A stretch of 7,488 nucleotides of DNA from Hydrogenophaga sp. (GTDB lineage Bacteria > Pseudomonadota > Gammaproteobacteria > Burkholderiales > Burkholderiaceae_C): assembly GCA_011390855.1 (NCBI GenBank), contig JAABRN010000532.1, forward strand, positions 1 to 7,488. Direction: 5' to 3'. The position numbers and the translations under genes were made by a program. This document shows positions 1-7,488 of this stretch, piece by piece (position 1 is the stretch's first letter; each line of letters opens with the position of its first letter). Below the pieces are notes generated by a model. It did no database searches. It worked only from the letters and a program-made list of their open reading frames with translations, and had not been told where the DNA came from.

Positions 1-1117
1 GGGCCGAAGCGCCCCAATGGTCCAGCGTCTGGAACTCCACCGGCGTCACGGCCAGGTAAGGCACGTCCAGCCGGGCCAGGATGTTCTCGGCCGCTTGCGC
101 GTCGTTGTAGGCCGGGCCACCGATCAGCGAGAAGCCGGTGAGCGACACCAGTGCATCGATTGCCGGCTGGCCGTCCCTGAAGAAGAAACCGTCGATGGCG
201 GGCCGGTTGTCGAGCCCGGTGGCGAACGCAGGAATCACCCGCATGCCGCGCGCTTCCATGGCGGTGATGACGCCGTCATAGTGACCGGTGTTGCCCGCCA
301 GCAAGTAAGAGCGCATCACCAGCAAACCCACGGTGCCGCGCTTGCCGGTGACCGCCACCTTGGGCAGGTCGGCCACGGTCGTGCTCATTCTGGCGGGCAT
401 GCGAGGGTGGTACACGCCCACCTCCGGGTATTCAAGCGGTGCACCCACCTTGAGCGCGCCGCGCAGCGCACGGCGTGGGCCGTTGGCGTAGCGATCCACC
501 AGGAACTGCACCAGGTTGACCATGTTCTGTTCAGACCCTGCGAGCCAGTACTGCATGGTCAGGAAGTACGCGCGCACGTCCTGGGCGGTGCCCGGGATGA
601 AGCGCAGGATCTTGGGCAGGCGGCGCAGCATCTTCATCTGACGCGCACCAGCCGTGCTCTTGTCTTCGGGCGAAGTGGAGCTGTCGGCGGTGGACTTGCC
701 GCGCAGTTTCTTGAGGAACGCCATCGGGCCGCTGGTGGGGCCGCTCATGTCGAATTTGCCCATGCGCGTGAGCTTGGTCACTTCGGTGGCCGACATCAGG
801 CACACCATGGCGTCGCAGCGGTCGCGCCGCGCCTGCAGCGCGGGCAGCACCGGCAAAAAGTGGTCTTCCATGAACAGCATGCTGCCGATGACGATGTCGC
901 CACGGCCGATGTCATCGATGCAGTCCTTCAGCTTGGCCGGATCGTCGCTCCATTCGGCCGCCGCGTGCACGGTGAGCGAGAGCCCTGGCACCGACTTCGC
1001 CAGGCTGCGGTGGGCGCGCTCGGCCGCGCTGGCCAGGTGGCTGTCCATCGTCACCAGCACGACCCGAAGGCCGGGTGACAGGACCTGGCCTTCAGCGGCT
1101 GAAATGGGCTTTGGCAT
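1..1117 (-). CDS. bchH: Magnesium chelatase subunit H (BchH), N-terminal part, runs off left edge
   Basis: BchH is the large porphyrin-binding subunit of Mg-chelatase. With BchI and BchD it inserts Mg2+ into protoporphyrin IX using ATP, the first step committed to bacteriochlorophyll. The minus-strand frame is open from an ATG at 1117 to position 2 (372 codons). The family is roughly 1200 residues, so about 30% is present and the lack of a stop is a window-edge effect. The protein begins [10 protein letters not shown] and continues [20 protein letters not shown], both typical of BchH N-termini. Later stretches such as [40 protein letters not shown] and [21 protein letters not shown] sequence also fit the family. 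The start was chosen because it gives the usual N-terminus and has a GGAG about 10 nt upstream. It lies inside the end of bchB, overlapping by 26 bp, so translational coupling with bchB is likely. I recognise the family confidently; completeness cannot be judged. Confidence 0.96.
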   Translation of the reverse strand, partial: MPKPISAAEGQVLSPGLRVVLVTMDSHLASAAERAHRSLAKSVPGLSLTVHAAAEWSDDPAKLKDCIDDIGRGDIVIGSMLFMEDHFLPVLPALQARRDRCDAMVCLMSATEVTKLTRMGKFDMSGPTSGPMAFLKKLRGKSTADSSTSPEDKSTAGARQMKMLRRLPKILRFIPGTAQDVRAYFLTMQYWLAGSEQNMVNLVQFLVDRYANGPRRALRGALKVGAPLEYPEVGVYHPRMPARMSTTVADLPKVAVTGKRGTVGLLVMRSYLLAGNTGHYDGVITAMEARGMRVIPAFATGLDNRPAIDGFFFRDGQPAIDALVSLTGFSLIGGPAYNDAQAAENILARLDVPYLAVTPVEFQTLDHWGASA

Positions 1118-2719
1118 CGTAGAGAGTCTCCAGGGTGATCACGGGCAGGCCTTTGTCCCTGGCATACAGTTCGGTGTTGCGACGGGCCTTGCCGCGAACA
1201 AAAAATGGAATCTTGCGCAGCTCTTTTTCAGCGTCGGCGCCCCAGGTAGCCTCGGTGGCCACCGTGGCCTTCTCTGTGCCTCCGGCTGCGACGGCGATCA
1301 CCCGTTCGGCAGCGGTACTGGCGGCCAGCAAGGCTTCTGCACCGATAGGGTCGGCCATTTCGGCGGGCTGGCGTGCGGCTCTTGGGGCACCGTGGCCCAG
1401 GTGCGAAGGCGCTGCGTCCTCATGGAATTCAGCGTCGCCCCGGAACATGCCGATCAGGTGCTCTTCCAGCCCCATCATCAGCGGGTGAACCCAGGTGTCG
1501 AACAGCACGTTCGCGCCTTCAAAACCCATTTGCGGCGAGTAGCGCGCGGGAAAGTCCTGCACATGCACCGGGGCGGAAATCACCGCGCAGGGCACACCCA
1601 GGCGCTTGGCGATGTGACGCTCCATCTGAGAGCCCAGCACCAGCTCGGGCTGCAGTTCGGCGATGCGCGCTTCCACGTCCAGGTAGTCGTCGCTGATGAG
1701 TGCATCCACGCCGTAGAGGGCAGCGGCTTCGCGCACCTCGCGGGCGAATTCGCGGCTGTAGGTGCCCAGACCCACCACGGTGAAGCCCATTTCATCTTGC
1801 GCAATGCGCGCAGCGGCCACCACATGGGTGGCGTCGCCGAACACGAACACGCGCTTGCCGGTGAGATAGGTGGAATCGACCGACTTCGCATACCAGGGCG
1901 CGCGCGCCTCCGCGTTGGCCAGTACCGCCGTGGGGTCCACACCGGCGAGCGCGGCCACTTCAGCAATGAAATCGCGCGTGGCGCCCGAACCGATCGGTAC
2001 GATCTGCGTGGCGGGCTGAGCAAACGTGCGCTTGAGCCAGCCAGCGGCAATCGATGCGATTTCGGGGTAGAGCACCACGTTGAAATCGGCGTCGCCGAGA
2101 CGGGCCATGTCGGAAGGTGAAGCACCCAGCGGCGCGGTCACGTTGATGTCGATGCCCAGATCGGCGAGTAGGCCGCTGATCTCGCGCAGGTCGTCGCGGT
2201 GGCGAAAACCCAGCGCGGCCGGGCCCAGGATGTTGCAGCGGGCACGCTGGCCGGGCGCGCGAGGCGCGCGGCGTACCGTGGTGTCGGCCAGGTGGCGCAC
2301 CATCTGGTAGAAGGTCTCGGATGCGCCCCAGTTTTCCTTGCGCTGATAGGAAGGCAGTTCAAGTGCCACCACCGGCACAGGCAGGTCCAGCGCCTTGCAC
2401 AGGCCACCGGGATCGTCCTGGATCAGCTCGGCGGTGCACGAAGAACCCACCATCATGGCCTTGGGCTGAAAGCGCGCAAAGGCTTCGCGGGCCGCGTTCT
2501 TGAACAGCTCCGCGGTGTCACCACCCAGGTCACGCGCCTGAAAGGTGGTGTAGGTCACGGGCGGGCGCTTGGCGTCGCGCTCGATCATGGTGAACAGCAG
2601 GTCGGCGTAGGTGTCTCCCTGCGGGGCGTGCAGCACGTAGTGCACGTCCTTCATGGCAGTGGCGATGCGCATCGCGCCCACATGCGGGGGGCCTTCGTAG
2701 GTCCAGAGCGTGAGCTGCA

Positions 2720-2720
<1 letters not shown>
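1092..2720 (-). CDS. bchB: Light-independent protochlorophyllide reductase subunit B (BchB)
   Basis: BchB is one half of the heterotetrameric NB component of DPOR. This component takes electrons from the BchL Fe protein and reduces ring D of protochlorophyllide to chlorophyllide without light. The protein is 542 residues; the family is usually about 510-540. It opens [20 protein letters not shown], a standard N-terminus. D36 (QGDTYAD) matches the aspartate known to serve as the unusual fourth ligand of the NB 4Fe-4S cluster. C95 lies in [15 protein letters not shown]282 in [11 protein letters not shown] probably corresponds to the catalytic proton-donor aspartate. Residues about 430-490 are an Ala-rich linker, followed by a C-terminal PCP_red-type domain (about 495-542, [20 protein letters not shown]). 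The ATG overlaps the bchN stop by 1 bp (TGATG), and a GGAGG lies 7 nt upstream at 2728-2732. All key residues are intact, so it should be functional. Confidence 0.98.
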
Positions 2721-4569
<1,849 letters not shown>

Positions 4570-4601
4570 CTGTTTTGTCTCCGTGAATCGCTCTGGAGAC
4601 C

Positions 4602-4630
4602 AATTTAGACGCTATGTTGATTTGTGTCAA
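4602..4630 (-). promoter_or_regulatory. Predicted sigma-70 promoter of the bchFNBH operon
   Basis: Read on the minus strand, TTGACA (complement of 4625-4630) is separated by exactly 17 bp from TAAATT (complement of 4602-4607). That is a perfect -35 and a 5/6 -10. Transcription would start near 4595, leaving a leader of about 25 nt that holds the bchF ribosome binding site. The -35 box coincides with a TGTCAA PpsR-type half-site, so bound PpsR would cover it. The boxes are seen in the sequence; promoter activity is inferred. Confidence 0.75.
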
Positions 4631-4671
4631 CTTTTATTGACGTATCTTTTTATTGACATTTACAGTCAACA
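4615..4671. promoter_or_regulatory. Cluster of near-consensus PpsR/CrtJ operators (TTGAC/GTCAA half-sites)
   Basis: Five TTGA(C)/GTCAA half-sites fall within 57 bp: GTTGA 4616-4620, GTCAAC 4626-4631, TTGAC 4637-4641, TTGAC 4653-4657 and GTCAAC 4665-4670. The PpsR/CrtJ consensus is TGT-N12-ACA. Four windows match five of its six fixed bases: 4615-4632 (ends ACT), 4625-4642 (TGTC...GACG), 4641-4658 (starts CGT, ends GACA) and 4654-4671 (starts TGA, ends ACA). They overlap, which suggests cooperative or alternative binding. TTTTATTGAC is repeated directly at 4632-4641 and 4648-4657. The cluster covers the -35 of the bchF promoter. Binding by PpsR is inferred from the motif and from ppsR being close by. 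Confidence 0.65.
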
Positions 4672-4680
4672 AAGTAAAGT
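4653..4680 (+). promoter_or_regulatory. Candidate upstream promoter for aerR (P1)
   Basis: TTGACA at 4653-4658 is followed after 16 bp by TAAAGT at 4675-4680 (4/6 of TATAAT). It would read toward aerR and leave a leader of about 200 nt. The -35 sits inside the TTGAC/GTCAA cluster. It is weaker in placement than the candidate at 4707-4735; either, both or neither may be active. Confidence 0.35.
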
Positions 4681-4706
4681 CGATTTGAAGGTTAGTTCGA
4701 AATGTT

Positions 4707-4735
4707 TTGACGAAGTGTGAAGGCAGATGTACAAA
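4707..4735 (+). promoter_or_regulatory. Candidate main promoter for aerR-ppsR (P2)
   Basis: TTGACG at 4707-4712 and TACAAA at 4730-4735 are separated by exactly 17 bp; each has 4-5 of 6 consensus bases. Transcription would start near 4742. The exact PpsR operator at 4716-4733 lies between the two boxes and overlaps the -10, the classic position for repression. It is favoured as the aerR promoter for that reason. The sequence match is seen; function is inferred. Confidence 0.55.
4716..4733. promoter_or_regulatory. Exact PpsR/CrtJ operator TGT-N12-ACA upstream of aerR
   Basis: TGTGAAGGCAGATGTACA fits TGT-N12-ACA exactly. It lies inside the candidate aerR promoter, so PpsR would repress the aerR-ppsR transcript, giving negative autoregulation. 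The inner bases lack the preferred TGTC/GACA extension, so affinity may be lower than for the site at 7460-7477. Confidence 0.6.
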
Positions 4736-4749
4736 CCGTGGGGGCGAGT

Positions 4750-4762
4750 CACCTGACAGGTG
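4750..4762. repeat. Perfect 13-bp palindrome in the aerR leader (CACCTG-A-CAGGTG)
   Basis: CACCTGACAGGTG is a perfect inverted repeat with a single central base. It lies just downstream of the predicted aerR start point. The 1-nt loop makes an RNA hairpin unlikely, so a dimeric DNA-binding protein is the more natural reading. It is not a PpsR site. I cannot name the protein. Confidence 0.45.
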
Positions 4763-4794
4763 TAAAGACTGCAGGCTCCGCTCCCAGGATGACA

Positions 4795-4817
4795 TTACGC
4801 AAAATCTGATGGCGTAA
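4795..4817 (+). repeat. Small inverted repeat in the aerR leader
   Basis: TTACGC (4795-4800) and GCGTAA (4812-4817) are perfect complements around an 11-nt loop that contains ATCTGAT. It could form a weak hairpin in the leader RNA about 70 nt before the aerR start. No T-run follows, so it is not a terminator. It may be chance. Confidence 0.3.
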
Positions 4818-4887
4818 GAAAGTTGCGGCCATGACCGTGACCCATGCGTGAATCGGCACAAGCGCACCAGCGCAAGGAGACAAGCAC

Positions 4888-5829
4888 ATGGGCTCGCAAT
4901 CCAGGCAGCAGGTTCCGCAAGAGAACGACATGCAAGGCCAGCAACAGCAAGACGCATGGCCGGCCAACGAGGGACCGCTCGGCCGCACACCGGACATCGT
5001 CGATCTTCTGAGGACCGACTCCGATCCTCCACCCGGCGGCCCGGCCCTGCAGGCGATGCTGCTGGCCAACGCAGTGGAATACGAGATCATCCCTCGTTTG
5101 ATGCTGGCCCATCGCCTGCCCCTGGAGTGCGAAGCACTGGCCGACATTGAAATCTCGAAGATTTCTGCCGAAGACATTGCCGACTTTGCCGCCATGGCCC
5201 TGCGCAGCGACGACGCAGAGGTCCGGGCCAACGTGCTGGTTTTGCGCGACCGGGGTGTACCCATCGAGTCGATCTTCATGGACCTGCTGGCGCCTGTGGC
5301 CAGGTACCTGGGAGACATGTGGGAGCGCGATCTGTGCAGCTTCAGCGAAGTCACGCTCGCACTTGGTCGGCTCCAAAAGGTTTTGCGCGACAACAGCGGC
5401 GCCTTTGGCCGCCAGAGCGGCACCCATCCGAACTCGGAAGGCCGGCGCATCCTGCTCATGCCCTGCCCGGGCGAGCAGCACACTTTTGGCCTTTCCATGG
5501 TGGCCGAGATTTTTCACCGCGCGTCCTGGGACGTGATCACCTGCTTCCTTCCTACCGATACCGCCGCCATGATCGTCAAAAGGGAGTGGTACGACGTGGT
5601 AGGGTTCTCCCTGGGCAACGAAGCGGGCGTGACGCGATTGAGGGAAGCCATGGGGCAGGTTCGGGATCAAAGCCAGAACCCCCTCGTCTCTATAATCGCC
5701 GGCGGTCCGCTGTTCAGCCTTCAACCGGAGATCGGTGCCTTGGTACCGGCCGACGCCATCATCACAGACGGTCTCAAAGCGCCGGCCATGGCCGAAAAGC
5801 TGGTGGCCACCAGCAGTTTGCGCTTATGA
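4888..5829 (+). CDS. aerR: AerR/PpaA-type cobalamin-binding antirepressor of PpsR
   Basis: AerR/PpaA proteins bind cobalamin and counteract the repressor PpsR/CrtJ, raising photosynthesis gene expression. The protein has 313 residues. Residues 1-50 are a polar, Gln/Pro-rich extension. Residues 64-76 (EYEIIPRLMLAHR) are the typical family opening. Residues about 80-170 are helical with LLAPVARYLGDMWERDLCSF (133-152), resembling the helical cap before B12 domains, with W145 and E154 as possible counterparts of the upper-face residues in CarH-like proteins. Residues 186-310 look like a B12-binding Rossmann domain. E196-Q-H198-T-F-G201 is an ExHxxG variant of DxHxxG, making H198 the likely lower cobalt ligand, and AGGPLF (271-276) is the glycine loop. 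ATG 4888 has AAGGAG 8 nt upstream. The gene is divergent from bchF and precedes ppsR in the same direction. Family members often have long and short forms; M15 and M57 are possible internal starts. Confidence 0.9.
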   Translation: MGSQSRQQVPQENDMQGQQQQDAWPANEGPLGRTPDIVDLLRTDSDPPPGGPALQAMLLANAVEYEIIPRLMLAHRLPLECEALADIEISKISAEDIADFAAMALRSDDAEVRANVLVLRDRGVPIESIFMDLLAPVARYLGDMWERDLCSFSEVTLALGRLQKVLRDNSGAFGRQSGTHPNSEGRRILLMPCPGEQHTFGLSMVAEIFHRASWDVITCFLPTDTAAMIVKREWYDVVGFSLGNEAGVTRLREAMGQVRDQSQNPLVSIIAGGPLFSLQPEIGALVPADAIITDGLKAPAMAEKLVATSSLRL

Positions 5830-5863
5830 GAATCAAGCTCCAGCGTTTCGGAGCCCCTGATTC
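5830..5863 (+). repeat. Stem-loop between aerR and ppsR
   Basis: Right after the aerR stop codon, GAATCA (5830-5835) pairs with TGATTC (5858-5863) and GCTCC (5837-5841) with GGAGC (5850-5854). The loop is 8 nt (5842-5849), with a bulge of A5836 opposite CCC 5855-5857. That is 11 base pairs. No T-run follows, so it is not a standard terminator. It could attenuate, or protect the upstream aerR message and so set the AerR:PpsR ratio. It also hides the only GGAG in this gap. The structure is read from the sequence; the role is inferred. Confidence 0.55.
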
Positions 5864-5890
5864 TTGCGGGCACTTTCAAGAAAGATCCAT

Positions 5891-7351
5891 ATGTCGCTGG
5901 GAGCAAATGCCACGGTCGTTCGGCCCTTTGAGGCGCCCGGGCAGTTCCTCGCCAATCTCGACCTCGACAGCGCAGCCGACCTGATCACGGCGGCTGCTGA
6001 CGTGGTCCTCATCGTCGATGAAGACGGTGTGATCCGGGACATGGCGCTCAGCGGCGACGACCTCGAAGGCAGCCTGCTGCTGGACTGGCGAGGCAAGCCC
6101 TGGGCCCAGACCGTCACGGTCGAGAGCCAGCCCAAGATCGAAGCCCTGCTGAGGGACCACGGCGGCCTGACCGCAGACGGCGTGCGCTGGCGGCATGTCA
6201 ACCACACGCTCAGCGACGGGGCCGAACTGCCCTTGTCCTATTCCGTGGTGCCTGTGCGGCGCCAGGGTGAGGTGGGCCGCCCTGCTTTCTGCGCCGCCTT
6301 TGGGCGTGACATGCGACCACAGGCAGCGGTACAGCAGCGCCTGGTCCGGGCCCAGCAGACCATGGAGCGCGACTACTGGCGGCTGCGCCAGATCGAAACC
6401 CGCTACCGTCTGCTGTTCCAGACCGCGTCACAACCTGTGATCATCCTTCAGGGTTCGGTTGACAAGATTGAAGAAGCCAACCCGGCGGCTCACGACCTTT
6501 TCGGCGATACAGCCAAACAATCTGGCTGGACACTGGCGGACAGCCTGGACGCACCCAGCATGCAGGCGCTGCGCGACATGCTGGAGCGCCTGCGTTCCAG
6601 TGGCCGCTCGGAGCCCTGCAAGGTGCGCACGACAGTCAACGCAGAAGAACTTGAACTCACCGCTTCGCAATTCCGCCAGGAGAACAAGCAGTTCTACCTG
6701 CTGCGCTTCGTCCGCGCGGCCGACATGGCCCAGACCAGCGTCTCCCAGGCCAAGCAGCAGTTGCTTCAGGTGATGGAAAGCGCCCCCGATGCCCTGGTGG
6801 TGACCGACCTGGAAGGGCGCATCCTCAGCGCCAACCGCGCTTTCCTGGACCTCGGCCAGCTGGGCAGTGAAGACCAGGCACGCAGCGAGCTGCTCGACAA
6901 ATGGCTGGGCCGCACCGGCGTGGACTTTCGCGTGCTGCTTTCCAACCTGCGTCAACACGGATCGGTGCGGCTTTTTGCCACACAGATGCGGGGTGAGTAC
7001 GGATCCACCGCCGAGGTGGAAATCTCGGCAGTCGCGGTGACCAACCCCCAGCCCTGTCTGGGCTTCACGATTCGCGACATGGGCCGCCGCCTGAACGAAT
7101 CCACCCGGGGCGACAAGGAACTGCCGCGCTCTGCCAGCCAGATGACCGAACTGGTGGGACGCCTGCCACTCAAGGACATTGTTCGCGAGACCACCGACCT
7201 GATAGAGCAGCTCTGCATCGAGGCGGCCCTGGAACTCACTGGCGACAACCGGGCTTCGGCGGCCGAAATGCTGGGTCTTTCCCGGCAGAGCCTCTACATC
7301 AAGCTGCGCCGGTTCGGCATTCTGGAGAGCACTGGCGAAGACGTGCACTGA
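5891..7351 (+). CDS. ppsR: PpsR/CrtJ, PAS-domain repressor of photosynthesis genes
   Basis: PpsR/CrtJ binds TGT-N12-ACA operators and represses bch, crt and light-harvesting genes under oxygen or light. The protein has 486 residues from ATG 5891; family members are about 465-475. Layout: an N-terminal PAS-like domain at about 18-140 (VVLIVDEDGVIRDMA; DWRGKPWAQTVTVESQPKIE), a Gln-rich coiled linker at about 142-170, PAS1 at about 168-275 (YRLLFQTASQPVIILQG) and PAS2 at about 288-398 (MESAPDALVVTDLEGRILSA). A Fis-type helix-turn-helix follows at about 440-478 (ASAAEMLGLSRQSLYIKLRR). Cysteines are C134, C243, C389 and C442; C442 (QLCIEAALELT) matches the redox cysteine in the HTH. A TTG at 5864 in the same frame was rejected because the MSLGANATVV start is family-like and AAGAAAG lies 6 nt before it. 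It follows aerR by 61 bp and ends before a strong terminator. Confidence 0.95.
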   Translation: MSLGANATVVRPFEAPGQFLANLDLDSAADLITAAADVVLIVDEDGVIRDMALSGDDLEGSLLLDWRGKPWAQTVTVESQPKIEALLRDHGGLTADGVRWRHVNHTLSDGAELPLSYSVVPVRRQGEVGRPAFCAAFGRDMRPQAAVQQRLVRAQQTMERDYWRLRQIETRYRLLFQTASQPVIILQGSVDKIEEANPAAHDLFGDTAKQSGWTLADSLDAPSMQALRDMLERLRSSGRSEPCKVRTTVNAEELELTASQFRQENKQFYLLRFVRAADMAQTSVSQAKQQLLQVMESAPDALVVTDLEGRILSANRAFLDLGQLGSEDQARSELLDKWLGRTGVDFRVLLSNLRQHGSVRLFATQMRGEYGSTAEVEISAVAVTNPQPCLGFTIRDMGRRLNESTRGDKELPRSASQMTELVGRLPLKDIVRETTDLIEQLCIEAALELTGDNRASAAEMLGLSRQSLYIKLRRFGILESTGEDVH

Positions 7352-7373
7352 ACGCGCAACGCCAGCCCGCACC

Positions 7374-7404
7374 AAAGACCGCCTGCATCGGCGGTCTTTT
7401 TTTT
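7374..7404 (+). terminator. Intrinsic terminator of aerR-ppsR
   Basis: GACCGCC (7377-7383) and GGCGGTC (7390-7396) form a perfect 7-bp GC-rich stem with a 6-nt loop. AAA/TTT can extend it to 10 bp. A run of eight T follows at 7397-7404. It lies 22 bp after the ppsR stop and ends the transcription unit. Confidence 0.92.
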
Positions 7405-7454
7405 GCCTCGCGGCAGCGCGCAGCGTGCCTTGATTCGCACAGGATCACCCCCAA

Positions 7455-7482
7455 CCAAGTGTCACATTCTATTGACACTTGG
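7455..7482. promoter_or_regulatory. PpsR/CrtJ operator in a 28-bp inverted repeat at the right edge
   Basis: TGTCACATTCTATTGACA at 7460-7477 matches TGT-N12-ACA exactly, including the preferred TGTC/GACA form. It sits in a larger perfect inverted repeat: CCAAGTGTCA (7455-7464) and TGACACTTGG (7473-7482) around 8 bp. TTGACA at 7472-7477 could be the -35 of a rightward promoter whose -10 would lie outside the window. Further TGT triplets at 7484-7488 may open a second, cut-off site. It lies after the terminator, so it should control the next gene to the right. Confidence 0.75.
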
Positions 7483-7488
7483 ATGTGT

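Noticed and set aside
17..2120. Long plus-strand open frames (353 codons at 17-1078, 488 codons at 654-2120) opposite bchH and bchB
   Set aside because: They are antisense to well-recognised genes, are rich in His/Arg/Gly/Ala as expected of GC-rich shadow frames, and show no recognisable domain.
4763..4887. Possible cobalamin riboswitch or leader peptide before aerR
   Set aside because: The leader is too short and lacks a recognisable B12-box; the tiny frames at 4789-4809 and 4831-4851 have only 6 residues and no convincing ribosome binding site.
4634..5724. Minus-strand open frames across the aerR 5' region and the intergenic region (132, 249 and 309 codons)
   Set aside because: They are antisense to aerR, which has a strong ribosome binding site and clear family motifs; the first also runs through the promoter/operator region.
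5864..5890. TTG start for ppsR nine codons upstream
   Set aside because: The MSLGANATVV start at 5891 is family-like and has a purine-rich AAGAAAG 6 nt before it; the TTG's GGAG lies in a predicted stem.
6428..7375. Minus-strand open frame of 315 codons opposite ppsR
   Set aside because: It is a shadow of the third-position GC bias in ppsR, with no family resemblance and no promoter.
7405..7454. Short GC-rich repeats after the ppsR terminator (CGCG...CGCG, GTGC...GCAC)
   Set aside because: The arms are only 4 bp and are expected by chance at this GC content.

Overview
This window is a piece of a photosynthesis gene cluster from a purple (anoxygenic phototrophic) bacterium. GC content is high, and nearly all of the sequence is coding. 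The protein sequences and the grouping of bch genes with aerR/ppaA and ppsR/crtJ fit the Proteobacteria. A betaproteobacterium of the Burkholderiales (Rubrivivax, Rhodoferax or Limnohabitans type) is my best guess, from general resemblance only; no comparison could be run.

Left half (about 1-4569, minus strand): four bacteriochlorophyll genes, transcribed right to left as bchF-bchN-bchB-bchH. They are tightly packed: bchF/bchN overlap by 4 bp, bchN/bchB by 1 bp and bchB/bchH by 26 bp. bchH runs off the left edge, and only its first ~372 codons are present. bchN and bchB encode the catalytic NB component of dark-operative protochlorophyllide reductase (DPOR). BchF hydrates the 3-vinyl group. 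BchH is the large porphyrin-binding subunit of Mg-chelatase. The reductase subunit BchL is not in the window; in related clusters it lies just beyond bchH.

Middle (4570-4887): an AT-rich divergent control region of 318 bp. It contains a near-consensus sigma-70 promoter for bchF (TTGACA, 17 bp, TAAATT) and one or two candidate promoters for aerR. It also contains a dense set of TTGAC/GTCAA half-sites, including one exact TGT-N12-ACA PpsR/CrtJ operator inside the best aerR promoter. The aerR leader adds a perfect 13-bp palindrome and a small hairpin.

Right half (4888-7351, plus strand): aerR (ppaA), a predicted cobalamin-binding antirepressor, then ppsR (crtJ), a PAS-PAS-Fis-type repressor. 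A stem-loop sits in the 61-bp gap between them. ppsR is followed by a clear intrinsic terminator. The last 34 bp hold a second exact PpsR operator within a 28-bp inverted repeat, presumably controlling the next gene to the right.

The logic of the region is a regulatory pair (AerR, PpsR) encoded next to a bacteriochlorophyll operon it is expected to control, with PpsR operators on both flanks of the regulator genes, so autoregulation is likely. I see no mobile element, CRISPR array, tRNA or rRNA. I see no evidence of a wholly new system; the most interesting material is in the regulatory DNA.
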